A DNA stretch of 62,000 bases from Adiantum capillus-veneris (taxonomy: Eukaryota > Streptophyta > Polypodiopsida > Polypodiales > Pteridaceae). The stretch lies in the NCBI GenBank assembly GCA_014529385.2, contig CM043952.1, positions 54,642,119 through 54,704,118 of the forward strand, given 5' to 3'. The first letter of the stretch is position 1; every line of letters begins with the position of its first letter. Of this stretch, positions 28,301-37,149 are shown piece by piece. Below the pieces are notes generated by a model. It saw only the letters and a list, made by a program, of their open reading frames with translations, searched no databases and had not been told where the DNA came from. The position numbers and the translations under genes are program-made.

Positions 28301-31300
28301 AGATGGGCAACGAACTACTTAGTAATTACTAAAGTAATTACTACAGTAAACCCGAAGTGTATAAATAGGGCCCATTACATTGTAATCGGGTTGGCAATTG
28401 TTATCACTTGGGTTAGCGCTTTGGCTATAATTGTACTTGAGAATCATTGGCAGTATTGTCGGCTGTACTTTCTCTCTGTAATCATATTCGCTGTAATCTT
28501 GATCTGTAATCCCAATCATGGCATATATTTCAGTTATACTTACTTCTCGTCCAGTCTTCTGAATCTGAACCTTATTCCAGTACCTAAGTCTGATTCTTAT
28601 TTCAGTATCCACATTCCAATTTAGTCTCTGATTCCTGTTCAGTCTGCTGTCTGAAATCTTCCCATACTAGTAGCTGAAATCTTTCAACACTGGAATTAGC
28701 TCTCTCAAGAGATCAGCTCCAATTCCAGATCTGGTGCAGACACTTTGGCCTCTTGCCAAGTTCAGCGTGACACCGGGTTGCAGGTACATTGTTGTGCATT
28801 TATTTGCTGACACTCAGAGCCCTCCTTGTACGTATTTGTACATGAGGATTCTTGGACAGAGGATGTAGCCCTTCGGGCTACACGCTCGGCTTGGGCCTGG
28901 GCCGGACACTCACTCCTTTCGCGCTTGTCTAGAGGTCGTTTGGATGCGGATTACTCCCTATCAAACCGGCCTCAAAGATAGCGAGGTTGGCTGCTGTGGC
29001 AGCATCAGTGAGAGAGCATCTGTTTTCTCTCACTGAGCATCTGTTTTCTCTCACTGACTCCATGAGGATCATCTCATGGAATGTGCAGGGATTAGGAGGG
29101 CCCAGTTTCATCGTCAGAGGGGTCGGCTGCGTCAGGAGCTTCAAAGATGCCTTGAGGGTGGTGAGATTGACATTCTTATGCTACAAGAGCTCGCTTCTAT
29201 ACTAGTGACCACTTCTGTGACTTGGGTGGGACAGTTTGCATTCTGGCTGGGACTTCTTTTTCGGACCATGCACCTGTGATCCTCACAGTGATAGATAGAT
29301 AGAGGAGGGGGAGCACGATGCTACATATCCCTGAGAGGGTTTTGTTGGACTCTGCGCTCAGAGAGCGAGTGGTGGCTCTTTGGCTTACACATGCAGGACT
29401 CTCCTGCTCACAAAGTGGCCTCTGGACTTACTCAACTTAGTCGGCCTTTTCTTCAGGAGTCCATGGCCTGCCTGGCTGCAGCGAGAGAGGAGGAGCAGCG
29501 TCTCCGACAGGGCGTTGCTTCCTTGCAGAGGATGCAGGAGCAACATCCAGACTGGAGGAGCAGTTGCAGCAGGCTCATGAGGAGCTTGCCAGCACAGAGA
29601 AGAGACGCCATGAGTTTGCTTTCCATCAACAGGCATCTCAGTGGGTGACAAAGTGACTGGGATGGGACCCCGACATACGTAGGCCAGGGTCAGCTAGTTG
29701 AGGAGGCCTGACGGGTCAGTTGCTTTAGAGCTAGAGGACATGCGTGCAGTTGCTACTGACTTTTACCGTGACCTGCTGTCAACAAAGCCTCAGTCAGAGC
29801 GTCAGGATGCATGCAGAGAGCAGGTTTGGGCACAGATGCCTTGTCTTGTGACAGAGATGCGCCAGAGGCTTGAGTTGCCTCTTCAGCTAGAGGAGCTCCA
29901 GTGGCCCTCAGGGCACTTCCGCGTGGTAGCTGTCCAGATGAGGATGGTTTGACTCCCAGCTTTTTCTTAGAGTACTGGGACTTACTTGGCTCAGATCTCT
30001 GCAGCTCTTTTCAGTACAGCCTGCACATAGGAGAGATGCTTGACAGCATGAGTGAGGGTCTGATTTACCTCATTCCCAAGAAGGTGGCTCCTTGGATGAG
30101 ATTCGACAGTGGCGGCCCATCACCATCCTCAACTCAGCCTACAAAATTCTTGCCAAGGCTCTGAGTTTGAGGATTCGGCCACTTCTAGAGACCATTATAC
30201 ATGGGACACACACAGGTTTTGTCAAGGAGCGTAGTATCCTTGACAACATCTTTACGTTTTCGGAGGCTTCTGCCCTCACTCGCTTCCGTGGTGAGAATCT
30301 GGCGATGCTTCTTCTCGATTTTAAGAAGGCCTACGATAGAGTTGACTGGGACTTTTTGGAGGGCACTCTACGTGGGATGGGCTTCTCAGATGCCTCGATC
30401 AGAGGTGTGTCAGCTCTCTACAGACGGGCACACAATCAGGCACTTTTGGCAGGTGGTAGAGGTGACCACTTCATGCTTATACGTTCGGTCAGACAGGACT
30501 ACCCTCTTGCCCCCTTCCTCTTTCTGTTCTATGCTGAGGCGATGAGCAGATTTTTGGCTTCACAGCAGGTTGGTCTACGTGGCTTAGCGCTCCCTATTCA
30601 GGGCGACAAGCTATTGGATGCTGAGTTTGCAGGCGACTCAGCTTTGTACTTGGAGGGCCATGAGACCAACCTTCACAGGTGTGAGCAGGCTCTTGAGACC
30701 TTTTGTTGTGCATCAGGTGCAAGGATCAACTGGAGAAAGACAGTGGCTTTCTCGGTTGGTAGTGCTCCTACGCCTGATTGGCTGCCAGCTGAGGGTTTCA
30801 TATGAATTCCCCAACGACTGCAATTCGGTACTTGGGTTGTCAGGTTGGTTTGGACTTGTCTCCTGAGCAGCAGATTGCTCCCCTCCTTCTGTCCATCAGG
30901 AGGAAGCTGTTACATTGGAGCTCCGCACGACTTTCTCTGGCAGGCAGAGTAGTAGTGGCCAACCAGGTGTTGTTGGTACTATGTGGTACATCACATCTTG
31001 TCAGATATTTTCGAGTTCCTACATCAGCCAGGTAGAGAGGCTGATCAGGAATTTCCTTTGGTCAAGGCGCGACACTCAGATAGCCCGGGCCAAAGTGGCC
31101 TAGCAGGTCATCACTCTTCCTTATTCTCAGGGGGGTTTGGGGAACCCAGCACAACAGAGCAGAGCCCTTCTTGGGAAGTTTGTTGTCAGAGGATTGCTTC
31201 CAGGGGAGGAGCCCTGGGAGGAGTTTTTGCTTCAGCCGCGTAGTGCTAGAGTGCCTCAAGCTGGAGGCCCTTGGAGACCTTTGACCAGATGGATTTTCAC

Positions 31301-34300
31301 AAAAATGCAGAGTTGGCTTGAGCAGGAGACTAGAGGACCATTTTGTTGTGAGTCTACTCCACTCCTGGGAGCATTTGAGGAGAGGCCTGGAGCAGCACCA
31401 GCCTACTTGCACGAGGGAGCGTTTGCAACAGCCCCTTGTTGGGAACCCCATGGTTAGCACTTAGAGAGGCCACTTGATTGGTAGTAGGCCTCATGTTTCT
31501 TGGGGTCCCAAGGCAGAGGGTCCAGCACGCACCTTAGGTGACTAGTTATAGTTCTCAGGCTTGTCAGAGGAGCTTCAGAGCATCCAGCTACAGGGCATGA
31601 GAGGGGTGCAGAGCATGTGTCAGAACATCGCAGAGGTAGTACCAGCTGAGTGGCTCACACCTCTCGAGTCAACAACGCCCAGATGGATGGGGGCCTTCAC
31701 GCGATTGGAGGTCCTCATCGCATTTCGGGTTTGTTCAGAGACTGTACCTTCTCTGTTTTTCGAGCTACAAGGTGAGGGTTGTTTATATCGAGTTTTAGTT
31801 GAGGCCCCACAGGTTGCAGAGTGCTGTTTTAAGGGGATCCGAGTTGTGGGCATATGTGGGAGGACTTGTATCATCGATCCTGACCCAACAGCCCTTGCGA
31901 CTGGCCACTGGAGGTTGTGGGCTTGGGAGAGCTGTCCACTGGCACGAGTGCAGTGGGATGCTGGAGAGTGGTTTTGGCGGGACCCTTTCGCCTCAGCCGC
32001 CTTTCTTTCAGTACACTGTTCGACTAGCACACCACATACTGGCAGCACGGATAGAGGCTCATCCTGCTGCAGCACCTCATTGGTAGGAGGAGGGTCTCAC
32101 AACTGAGTTCTTGTTAGCTTTTTGGGCGAGGTTGTGGGACGCCAGACAGCCGCGGCGAGTCACTTTGTTCTAGTGGCTGGTTGCACACAGAGCTGCAGCA
32201 GTGGGAAGCTGGCTTGTACATAGTGGTCTCTTGGTAGCATGCACAGCTTGTGGCCATCCTGTGGAGAGTCAGCGTCATGGTCTTTGGGACTATCCTATGA
32301 CACAGCATGTTTGACTTCGTGTCCTTCAGCTGATGCCAGTTTTTTCCACAGCACGACAGTACACTTGGGGGGCAGCTGCTTGGTCCACTCTCACGGGCCC
32401 GGCACTACAGTTTGAGCTATCCTCCACCACCAGGATGATAGTGATCCAGGGGGGTCGACCTACACTCCAGCGTGCTACAGAGCTTACTCCACAGGAGTGG
32501 TACAGTGAGAGAGAGGAGTGTTGGGAGCTCATCTATGGCCTGACACTCTGGACCCTGGTTCATCTGGCGGGCCCGCTGCTTCCGCATCTTTGAGACTCAC
32601 CCTGTACCACCAGCAAAGACAGTTCAAGATCTTTGGCTAGAGCTGATCCATACTCTCAGAGGACAGTTCGAGAGACTCCAAGGCAGCTCCGACCGCATGC
32701 GGGAGCGTAGAGAGGCTTTCCTTCGACTCTGGTGCCCTGGGCCTTTCTTCACCATGGTCCAAGGAGGGCTCAGATGGCACTACCGTACACCTATGTGGCT
32801 TTTCCCTCCTCCCATCTCCTGATTTAGCCTCATTGTACATATGCTGTTTTTTCATTGGGAGAGTCTCCCCTTATGATTGCTGTAGACCTCTCAGTAGAGG
32901 TGGTTGTAGCCCTATGGGCAGTTTCATTAACTGATAGAAGGATCTTTTTCTCGGAAAAAAAAAAAGAGCCACCAGTACAATATTTCAGGATCTCATCCTT
33001 CAAGGAGTTTTAGTTGTATAGCTGGATGACATCCTCATCCATACACATAGCTGGGAACAACACTTGGAAGTGTTGGAAGAAGTCCTAAAACGTGTACAAA
33101 GCTACAACCTACAACTCCAACTCAAAAAATGTAAGTAAGGAAGCACTAAGCTCAAATTCCTGAGATTCATTGCTTCCACAGAGGGTATCTAAATGGATCC
33201 TGAAAAGATCATAGCTACTCAGGATTATCCTCCTCCCTCTTCTGTGAAGACACTTCAAAGCTTCTTAGGAATGGCAAATTTTCCATTTTGTTTTGTCCCG
33301 AATCTGGCAGCCATCCCATATCCTCTCAGGCAGCTCCTAAAGAAAGGTGCCAAGTACAATTAGACCTCAACTTGCTGTCAGAGTTTCAACAAACTTAAAC
33401 AAGTCATCAAGGAAGCAGATCTTTCAGCCCATCCGGATTTCCAAAAGCCATTCAAGCTGCAGACCAACGCATCTAATCAGGGACTAGGGGCCGTATTACT
33501 TCAACAGGGTGATCTGGCAACCAATCTCCTTTATTAGTAGGTCTCTTACACAGCCTGAGACCAATTATTCCACAACCGAAAAGGAGTTATCAGCAATTGT
33601 GTGGGCATTCACATGTTTCATCCTTATCTACATGGCACCCAGGTCATGGTGACAATGGATCATCAACCTCTCATCCCACTGATACAAAATCACCATCCCC
33701 CAGGTCGTTTGCTACAGTGGACCTTGTCTTTGCAAGAATACAGGTTCTCCATCAGCTACCAAAAAGGCACCAGTAATTTTATTGCTGACGGGCTTTCCCG
33801 AGATGAGCATCAAGTGGTGCAATTCACACCCCCACCTTCTGATCTCCCAACTGATATGAATCAGATGGCAGTCTTCTAACAACAAGATCCCGTCATTCAG
33901 CATCTTGTATTACAGCTCAGGTGTTTTACACTATATTTCGCAGGGCCAGAATCCTCGAATATTGGGTAGGTCCATACAAAGTCCTACAGAAGCTGCGATT
34001 CAACACATACAGATTGCAACACAATCACAACTGCCCATGTGATTTGCATGAAACCTTATCATGCCCCCTCATTGGCATAAAATCCAGTCACTCCTATTAT
34101 TAGGGGGGAGGTGTGGAGTATACGCTAACAGGGCTTGAGGCATGTAACAGAATGAGCACTTTCTTAATTAACTGTGAGGTATTTGCCAATACAGAAGGGG
34201 AAGCCCTGCTGGAAAAGGCAGACGTTGTTTGTCTGTTGTTGTGTATTTTACAATATGCTGAGTTCTAACATATGCCCTGCTAGTTTACATCTATGGTAGG

Positions 34301-35112
34301 TCTGAAAACCCTCGATGGGTCATTGTTTAATCATGTTGAAGTACCACATGAGTCCAACAGAAAGGGTTTCTAAATTCAAATGTTTTTTTAAAAAATTATT
34401 AAAAATACGTTCACAGAAGGGACTTTTAATATCTAATTTGGAGAGAAATGTGTTAATTCATAAAAGAAGAGCGGTCAATTATTCATGCCAACATGTTTAA
34501 AAAGGGGCACCCCTTGATGCAAAATATGGGGGGGCTTAATAGTGGAGCCCCTAGAGAAAATCAAGATAAAAGCTCATACCCACAAATGAAATAGTGTGCC
34601 CACACAAGTCTCTCCACATCGATGTCCTGCACAAAGACAATGTGTAAATTATCAAGCTCTAATACTCAAAACAATCCGAAACTGTCTAAAGCAATCTCTT
34701 GGATCCCTTATGTACCTGTTGAACGTCTGTTGTGAAAGAGAAGGGCTCGTATTTATCAGGATGCAGGTTTGCTATGCGTATCTCTCCAGGACCTTCTGAA
34801 GGTTCACGCTTGCAAATTGCTACTATGGTGTCTTGGCGAATTGCCATGGGCAAAACGGAATAGCCCTCATAATCAATGTGTTCTCCAATCAAATTGACCC
34901 GACCTTTTCAACCATATTGTAAAAATCCATATGTCATTAGAATGTTAGAACATAAATTGACTTCTTATTTTAAATATACGGGTAGTCATCCATAAGACAA
35001 AAAATTCAGTTATATATATACCAGTAAGCATCCATCAGCTCCATCTTGCATAGTATTGACTAAATACCACAATATCCCAACTAATGTCGTCAGTGCCCAA
35101 CTACGTTGCTGA

Positions 35113-35158
<46 letters not shown>

Positions 35159-35690
35159 AGCATGCATCGCTAGGTACCGAGTTTCCGTAATTGCATTATG
35201 TCTTAACAATTTTGTAGCAATCAACGCCCACACTCCTCAATGCAAGCAAGTAAACATGTCTGCACAGTTTCTATATATAATGTGCACAGCATCAAGCAGG
35301 CTCCTTCCCATCACTCGGGCCATCTTCTTTCTAATTCCTTCTTCACTCTAGCCCATTCTTTTGTCATTACAGAGTATCGGACACTAATCCCTTTTATAAG
35401 TCCCCTCATGAAGTTGTGAGTGTGTCTTACCACACTCTCATTGTCTTTCGATGAGCTTCACCATCAGTTTTTATTGTGTCAATGCTGAGTTCCTATTTAC
35501 CATTATCAAGATGTAAATTGCGTCGCGTACCAGGAGCGCGTGCAAACAGCACAGGATCACGACCATACAATTGGGCGAACCTGGACTTGAGCTGATTGTA
35601 TCGGAAGAGGGCCTCTTCTGCCTGAGCTCCGTCCCCATAAACTGCCTCAACAGACGAATACACAGGCACGGGCTCCTCGCTATCGCCCAT
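14303..35690 (-). CDS. GALK1: Galactokinase (GHMP kinase), complete gene in 13 exons
   Basis: Phosphorylates alpha-D-galactose at C1 with ATP in the cytosol, the first step of galactose salvage. I placed all exons by protein similarity and GT-AG borders: 35531-35690, 34716-34903, 34580-34626, 16708-16802, 16499-16581, 16342-16410, 16006-16191, 15793-15927, 15246-15380, 15098-15168, 14933-15010, 14693-14834, 14303-14413. They sum to 1,500 bp (499 residues plus TGA) with every phase matching, close to the roughly 500 residues usual for plant galactokinase. The galactokinase signature [15 protein letters not shown] begins exon 2. GHMP motif 2 is [10 protein letters not shown] in exon 5, preceded by LP rather than the usual [15 protein letters not shown] is in exon 6. 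Motif 3, [12 protein letters not shown], is in exon 12. The C-terminal [10 protein letters not shown] is in exon 13. The start is the ATG heading [11 protein letters not shown], which aligns with plant N-termini. Intron 3 is 17.8 kb of nested retroelements. Nothing in the coding sequence suggests inactivation. Confidence 0.95.
16248..16319. repeat. (CA)n microsatellite in galactokinase intron 6
   Basis: About 35 CA repeats with one ACG interruption near the low-coordinate end. They fill nearly half of the 150-bp intron 6 (16192-16341). In the transcript this is a (UG)n tract starting 22 nt after the exon 6 donor and ending about 56 nt before the exon 7 acceptor. Confidence 0.95.
16906..17059 (+). 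repeat. 5' LTR of the outer gypsy relic
   Basis: A 154-bp copy matches 34112-34252. The shared core includes AGCAGAATGAGCACTT-type text, GAAGGGGAAGCCCTGCTGG and AAAAGGCAGA. The first base is C instead of the expected T, and it ends in ACA. The preceding ATAT (16902-16905) equals the ATAT following the other LTR, a likely 4-bp target duplication. No clear PBS follows. Confidence 0.82.
17060..18746 (+). mobile_element. LINE, 5' part (ORF1), interrupted by a gypsy element
   Basis: Degenerate ORF1 of a plant L1-like LINE. An N-terminal region lies at 17120-17485. A CCHC zinc knuckle ([15 protein letters not shown]) lies near 17873-17917. An NRFDPLQ motif near 18133 and a long Pro-rich tail at about 18180-18340 follow. 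Frame changes and stops split it. The frame near 18730 (GVTDLV) resumes after the gypsy insertion at 28733 ([12 protein letters not shown]), showing the two parts were once contiguous. The exact 5' end is not visible and could be anywhere soon after 17060. Confidence 0.8.
18747..19227 (+). repeat. 5' LTR of nested Ty3/gypsy element
   Basis: 481-bp LTR starting TGTAGACGG and ending AATTCCA. It matches 28259-28727 with about a dozen substitutions and one 12-bp indel in a CTGAAT repeat. A TATAAATA box lies at 18848-18855. It is preceded by GATCT (18742-18746), identical to the 5 bp after the 3' LTR. The sequence after it, TTTTGGCGATCACGG, occupies the primer-binding-site position, but I cannot assign its tRNA. 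Confidence 0.95.
19301..21663 (+). pseudogene. Nested gypsy gag with duplicated zinc-knuckle block
   Basis: Starts [11 protein letters not shown] with a charged, Arg/Ser-rich N-terminus. The capsid-like retrotransposon gag domain follows at about 19740-20230 ([33 protein letters not shown]). A stop lies at 19661 and another near 19847, and a frame change lies near 20270. A 369-bp block is tandemly duplicated (from about 20357 and about 20726). Each copy encodes CxxC-type knuckles ([27 protein letters not shown]). A final [14 protein letters not shown] knuckle follows. The first copy ends with a TGA where the second has an Arg codon. Its role in an active element would be RNA packaging and particle assembly. 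Confidence 0.88.
20357..21094 (+). repeat. 369-bp in-frame tandem duplication inside gag
   Basis: Copy 1 starts at CATGGACCAAGAAAATTGAA (20357) and copy 2 at the equivalent position 20726. The copies are nearly identical over the knuckle region and differ mainly by TGA versus AGA codons near their ends (20692 versus 21061). The period is 123 codons, so the frame is kept. Confidence 0.9.
21697..25728 (+). pseudogene. Nested gypsy pol: protease, RT, RNase H, integrase
   Basis: Protease lies at about 21770-22110 ([10 protein letters not shown], then LGHPWLR). RT lies at 22700-23300 ([48 protein letters not shown]). The RNase H start is at 23640 ([29 protein letters not shown]). After FSATKF the protein jumps directly to [11 protein letters not shown], so about 28 residues that normally hold the TDH catalytic segment are missing. 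The integrase has a zinc-binding N-terminus (CDICQRM), a core with LDFMGP, TDQGTH and YNGQAESSN, and a C-terminal [11 protein letters not shown] region. Breaks lie at about 21979, 22494, 23325 and 24630. Confidence 0.9.
25795..28109 (+). pseudogene. Extra 3' ORF of nested gypsy, unknown function
   Basis: Same-strand coding sequence between pol and the polypurine tract. It begins ATGGCTTCAACACGACAAG, and a one-base frame change follows before [16 protein letters not shown]. The content in order is: a Lys/Glu/Gln-rich, coiled-coil-like stretch (about 25860-26330); an acidic Asp/Glu run with a [10 protein letters not shown] segment (26380-26510); a Gln/Asp/Gly-rich linker; then a helix-rich region (26702-27565) without recognised motifs; and a tail to a stop near 28107. 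A TAG at 26026, a frame change near 26710, and stops at 27563 and 27938 interrupt it. No signal peptide or membrane helix is evident, so an env role is not supported. Other gypsy lineages carry extra 3' ORFs. Homology of this one is unknown. Confidence 0.7.
28259..28727 (+). repeat. 3' LTR of nested Ty3/gypsy element
   Basis: 469-bp partner of 18747-19227. It starts TGTAGACGG after a purine-rich tract, has a TATAAATA box at 28360-28367, ends AATTCCA at 28727, and is followed by the GATCT target duplication at 28728-28732. Confidence 0.95.
28733..32967 (+). mobile_element. LINE, 3' part (endonuclease, RT, C-terminus, poly-A)
   Basis: Continuation of the LINE split by the gypsy insertion. ORF2 starts near 29061 ([14 protein letters not shown]), the canonical endonuclease N-terminus. 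The domain then jumps to [10 protein letters not shown] near 29262, so most of the middle of the endonuclease is deleted. RT lies at 30092-30805 ([45 protein letters not shown]). The catalytic box is FAGDSALYL instead of FADD. Degenerate C-terminal text continues to about 32600. A poly-A run of about 11 (32956-32966) marks the 3' end. Numerous frame changes make it inactive. Confidence 0.85.
32968..34111 (+). pseudogene. Outer gypsy relic: RT end, RNase H and C-terminal pol
   Basis: Resumes in RT ([29 protein letters not shown]) and continues through a connection region ([10 protein letters not shown]). RNase H follows ([43 protein letters not shown]). It then skips most of the integrase to a tail resembling the integrase C-terminus ([16 protein letters not shown]). 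Stops interrupt it near 33016, 33137, 33190 and 33361. The [14 protein letters not shown] lies just before the 3' LTR. Gag, protease and the 5' part of RT are missing on the other side of the LINE, so this element was internally deleted. Confidence 0.85.
34112..34252 (+). repeat. 3' LTR of the outer gypsy relic
   Basis: 141-bp partner of 16906-17059, starting TGTGGAGTATAC and ending TTTTACA. It is followed by ATAT (34253-34256), matching the 4 bp before the 5' LTR. The pair is clearly more diverged and more indel-ridden than the inner element's LTRs, so this is the oldest layer. Confidence 0.82.
35111..35156. repeat. (CA)n microsatellite in galactokinase intron 1
   Basis: About 23 CA repeats in the middle of intron 1 (34904-35530). 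Confidence 0.95.
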
Positions 35691-35709
35691 CTCTCTCTCT
35701 CTCTCTCTC
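35691..35709 (-). promoter_or_regulatory. (GA)n tract directly before the galactokinase start codon
   Basis: On the coding strand, (GA)9 abuts the ATG at 35690. GA tracts in plant 5' leaders can bind GAGA-binding (BBR/BPC) proteins or affect leader structure. Function here is inference. No convincing TATA box is seen just upstream. Confidence 0.55.
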
Positions 35710-35919
35710 GCGTTCTCGCGTACAGTACTCTAATTCACGCAAGTAGCTCGAAAAGCGCAAGCTCTATCTCCCTTTCCAAGTAGGCATGCATATCACGGTT
35801 GGGCAGCGTCGCCTGTCGAAAAGGATTCTCCGAAATGCTTTGATCAATATTTTTGTAAAATACATCTATTTTTACCAACATTCAAGGAGATTTCCGGATC
35901 TCTAGACGGAACATTTGTA

Positions 35920-35952
35920 GGGGGGGTAAGAGGGGGTGGGGGGGGGGAGGGG
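35920..35952 (+). promoter_or_regulatory. G-rich tract with quadruplex pattern upstream of galactokinase
   Basis: Four G-runs (about 7, 5, 10 and 4 G) separated by 1-4 bases lie about 230 bp upstream of the galactokinase start, on the strand that is the template for that gene. This fits the G3+N1-7 pattern of a G-quadruplex. A regulatory role is speculative. Confidence 0.5.
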
Positions 35953-36100
35953 TACACCTTCCCTTCACACGACACACTTTTTGGCCTCCAGAAGGCCATA
36001 GAAGAGTGGGTGGAGAATCGGTGCACTTTCTGGGCCGTTGATGTAGAGCCATCGGATTCTTGACGCATGTAGCCGAAGGGTTTTGTTCATGCTTTAGGTC

Positions 36101-36330
36101 TTTTTCCATGGCGTGACCTGAGGAGATCTGCATTAATGCAGGCGCCAAATGCAGGGTCATAGCACCTACAGTAGGTTCCGGCATTCTTTTTCCATGGCGT
36201 GACTTGAGGAGCTCTACGTTAATGCTGGCGTTGAATGCAGGGTCGTAGCACCTATAGCAGGTTCCGGCGTGCGTCGAATGCAAGCACCGAATGCAGAGTT
36301 GTACAAGCTATAGCGAGATTCGGGCATTGA
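36101..36330. repeat. Tandem repeat, 86-bp period, upstream of galactokinase
   Basis: Two good copies (about 36101-36186 and 36187-36272) each contain CCATGGCGTGAC, GGAGATCTGC or GGAGCTCTAC, AATGCAGGGTC and AGCACCTA.AG. A third, decayed partial copy reaches about 36330. Minus-strand ORFs across it are repeat artefacts. Confidence 0.85.
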
Positions 36331-37149
36331 ACACAGGTATTTGTCATCTTTTGCGTTATTTTGTGTGTGTGCATGTGTGTACGAGGCTACAGCTATAGAC
36401 CTGCAGCACGTCACCTACATTGACGATAGGGCGGAGGGACTGAGTGGGGGTAACGCCCCATGTAGCAACGTATACAGGTGGAGTCTCTTTGCGCCGGAAG
36501 GCCCTAGGTCATGTGCACCTTTGTTGAGTTGCAATGCAATTATTTCCTTCTCCCTCTGCATCGTACTGCCTATTCGTAGGCCTATAGAGAGCACGACTTT
36601 GCCTGGTGTCATGCACAACATGTCAGTGCTGCGCACATCACGGTGACATGCTCAACATGCCCACATCAAGCTTTAAAGTCACATTCTGTTGAATATGGAT
36701 TCATCATTCTCATGAGTGAGTATGATCGCTTTGTAGGCACCGGGATGGGAGCCATCAGTTCTCACACACGTCGTCAAAGAAATGTTGAATCTATGCTGAA
36801 GAGAATCTTTGAATCTATCATGGAGGGAATTTTTGTGCTGTAGAAGGGTTTGGGAGGGTGGGTCATCATTGCAAGTCAACGGTTTTAAAAAGCATGGCTC
36901 AGCTTCGTCTTTAGCTAGTTGTAAATCAAAACGAAAGGTTGAAGTGATGGGGAGAGAAGAAAATTGGCTTGTAAAATTTAAGAATGTATGGTTCAACTGC
37001 AGAATTGTTTTGAAAATTTCCTCTTCAAATCCATTCTACAGGGAAATTGCAAAATTAGCCTGTTTTTTTGGAAAAATTTCTTCTTCGAATGTATTCTAAA
37101 GGGAATTTTTTATGTTTCTAAAATTGATATTTGCCATAAATTGTTGCAG

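Larger units (their letters stand above)
18747..28727 (+). mobile_element. Nested Ty3/gypsy retrotransposon with extra 3' ORF
   Basis: 9,981 bp including both LTRs, with a perfect 5-bp target duplication (GATCT). The order is LTR, gag with zinc knuckles, protease, RT, RNase H, integrase, an extra same-strand 3' ORF, a purine tract (AGAAAGAAGAGAAGGA, just before 28259) and LTR. The protease box is [10 protein letters not shown] and the RT box is FMDD, both compatible with non-chromovirus plant gypsy lineages (Tat/Athila side). No chromodomain is visible. Several stops and frameshifts mean it is not autonomous as sequenced. Confidence 0.92.
16803..34579 (-). other. Galactokinase intron 3, 17.8 kb
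   Basis: Bounded by donor GG/GTATGAG (34579 side) and acceptor TTGTGCAG (16803 side). The flanking exons join in phase within a Gly codon, so HYFIC is followed by GYIGVFEY. Almost the whole intron is one nested retroelement insertion from 16906 to 34252. Without it the intron would be only about 430 bp, in line with the other introns (72-627 bp). Confidence 0.93.

Noticed and set aside
35844-36414. Minus-strand ORFs upstream of galactokinase with repeated PEP..GA..LH text
   Set aside because: The repetition follows the 86-bp DNA repeat, and the frames are interrupted and unlike known proteins.
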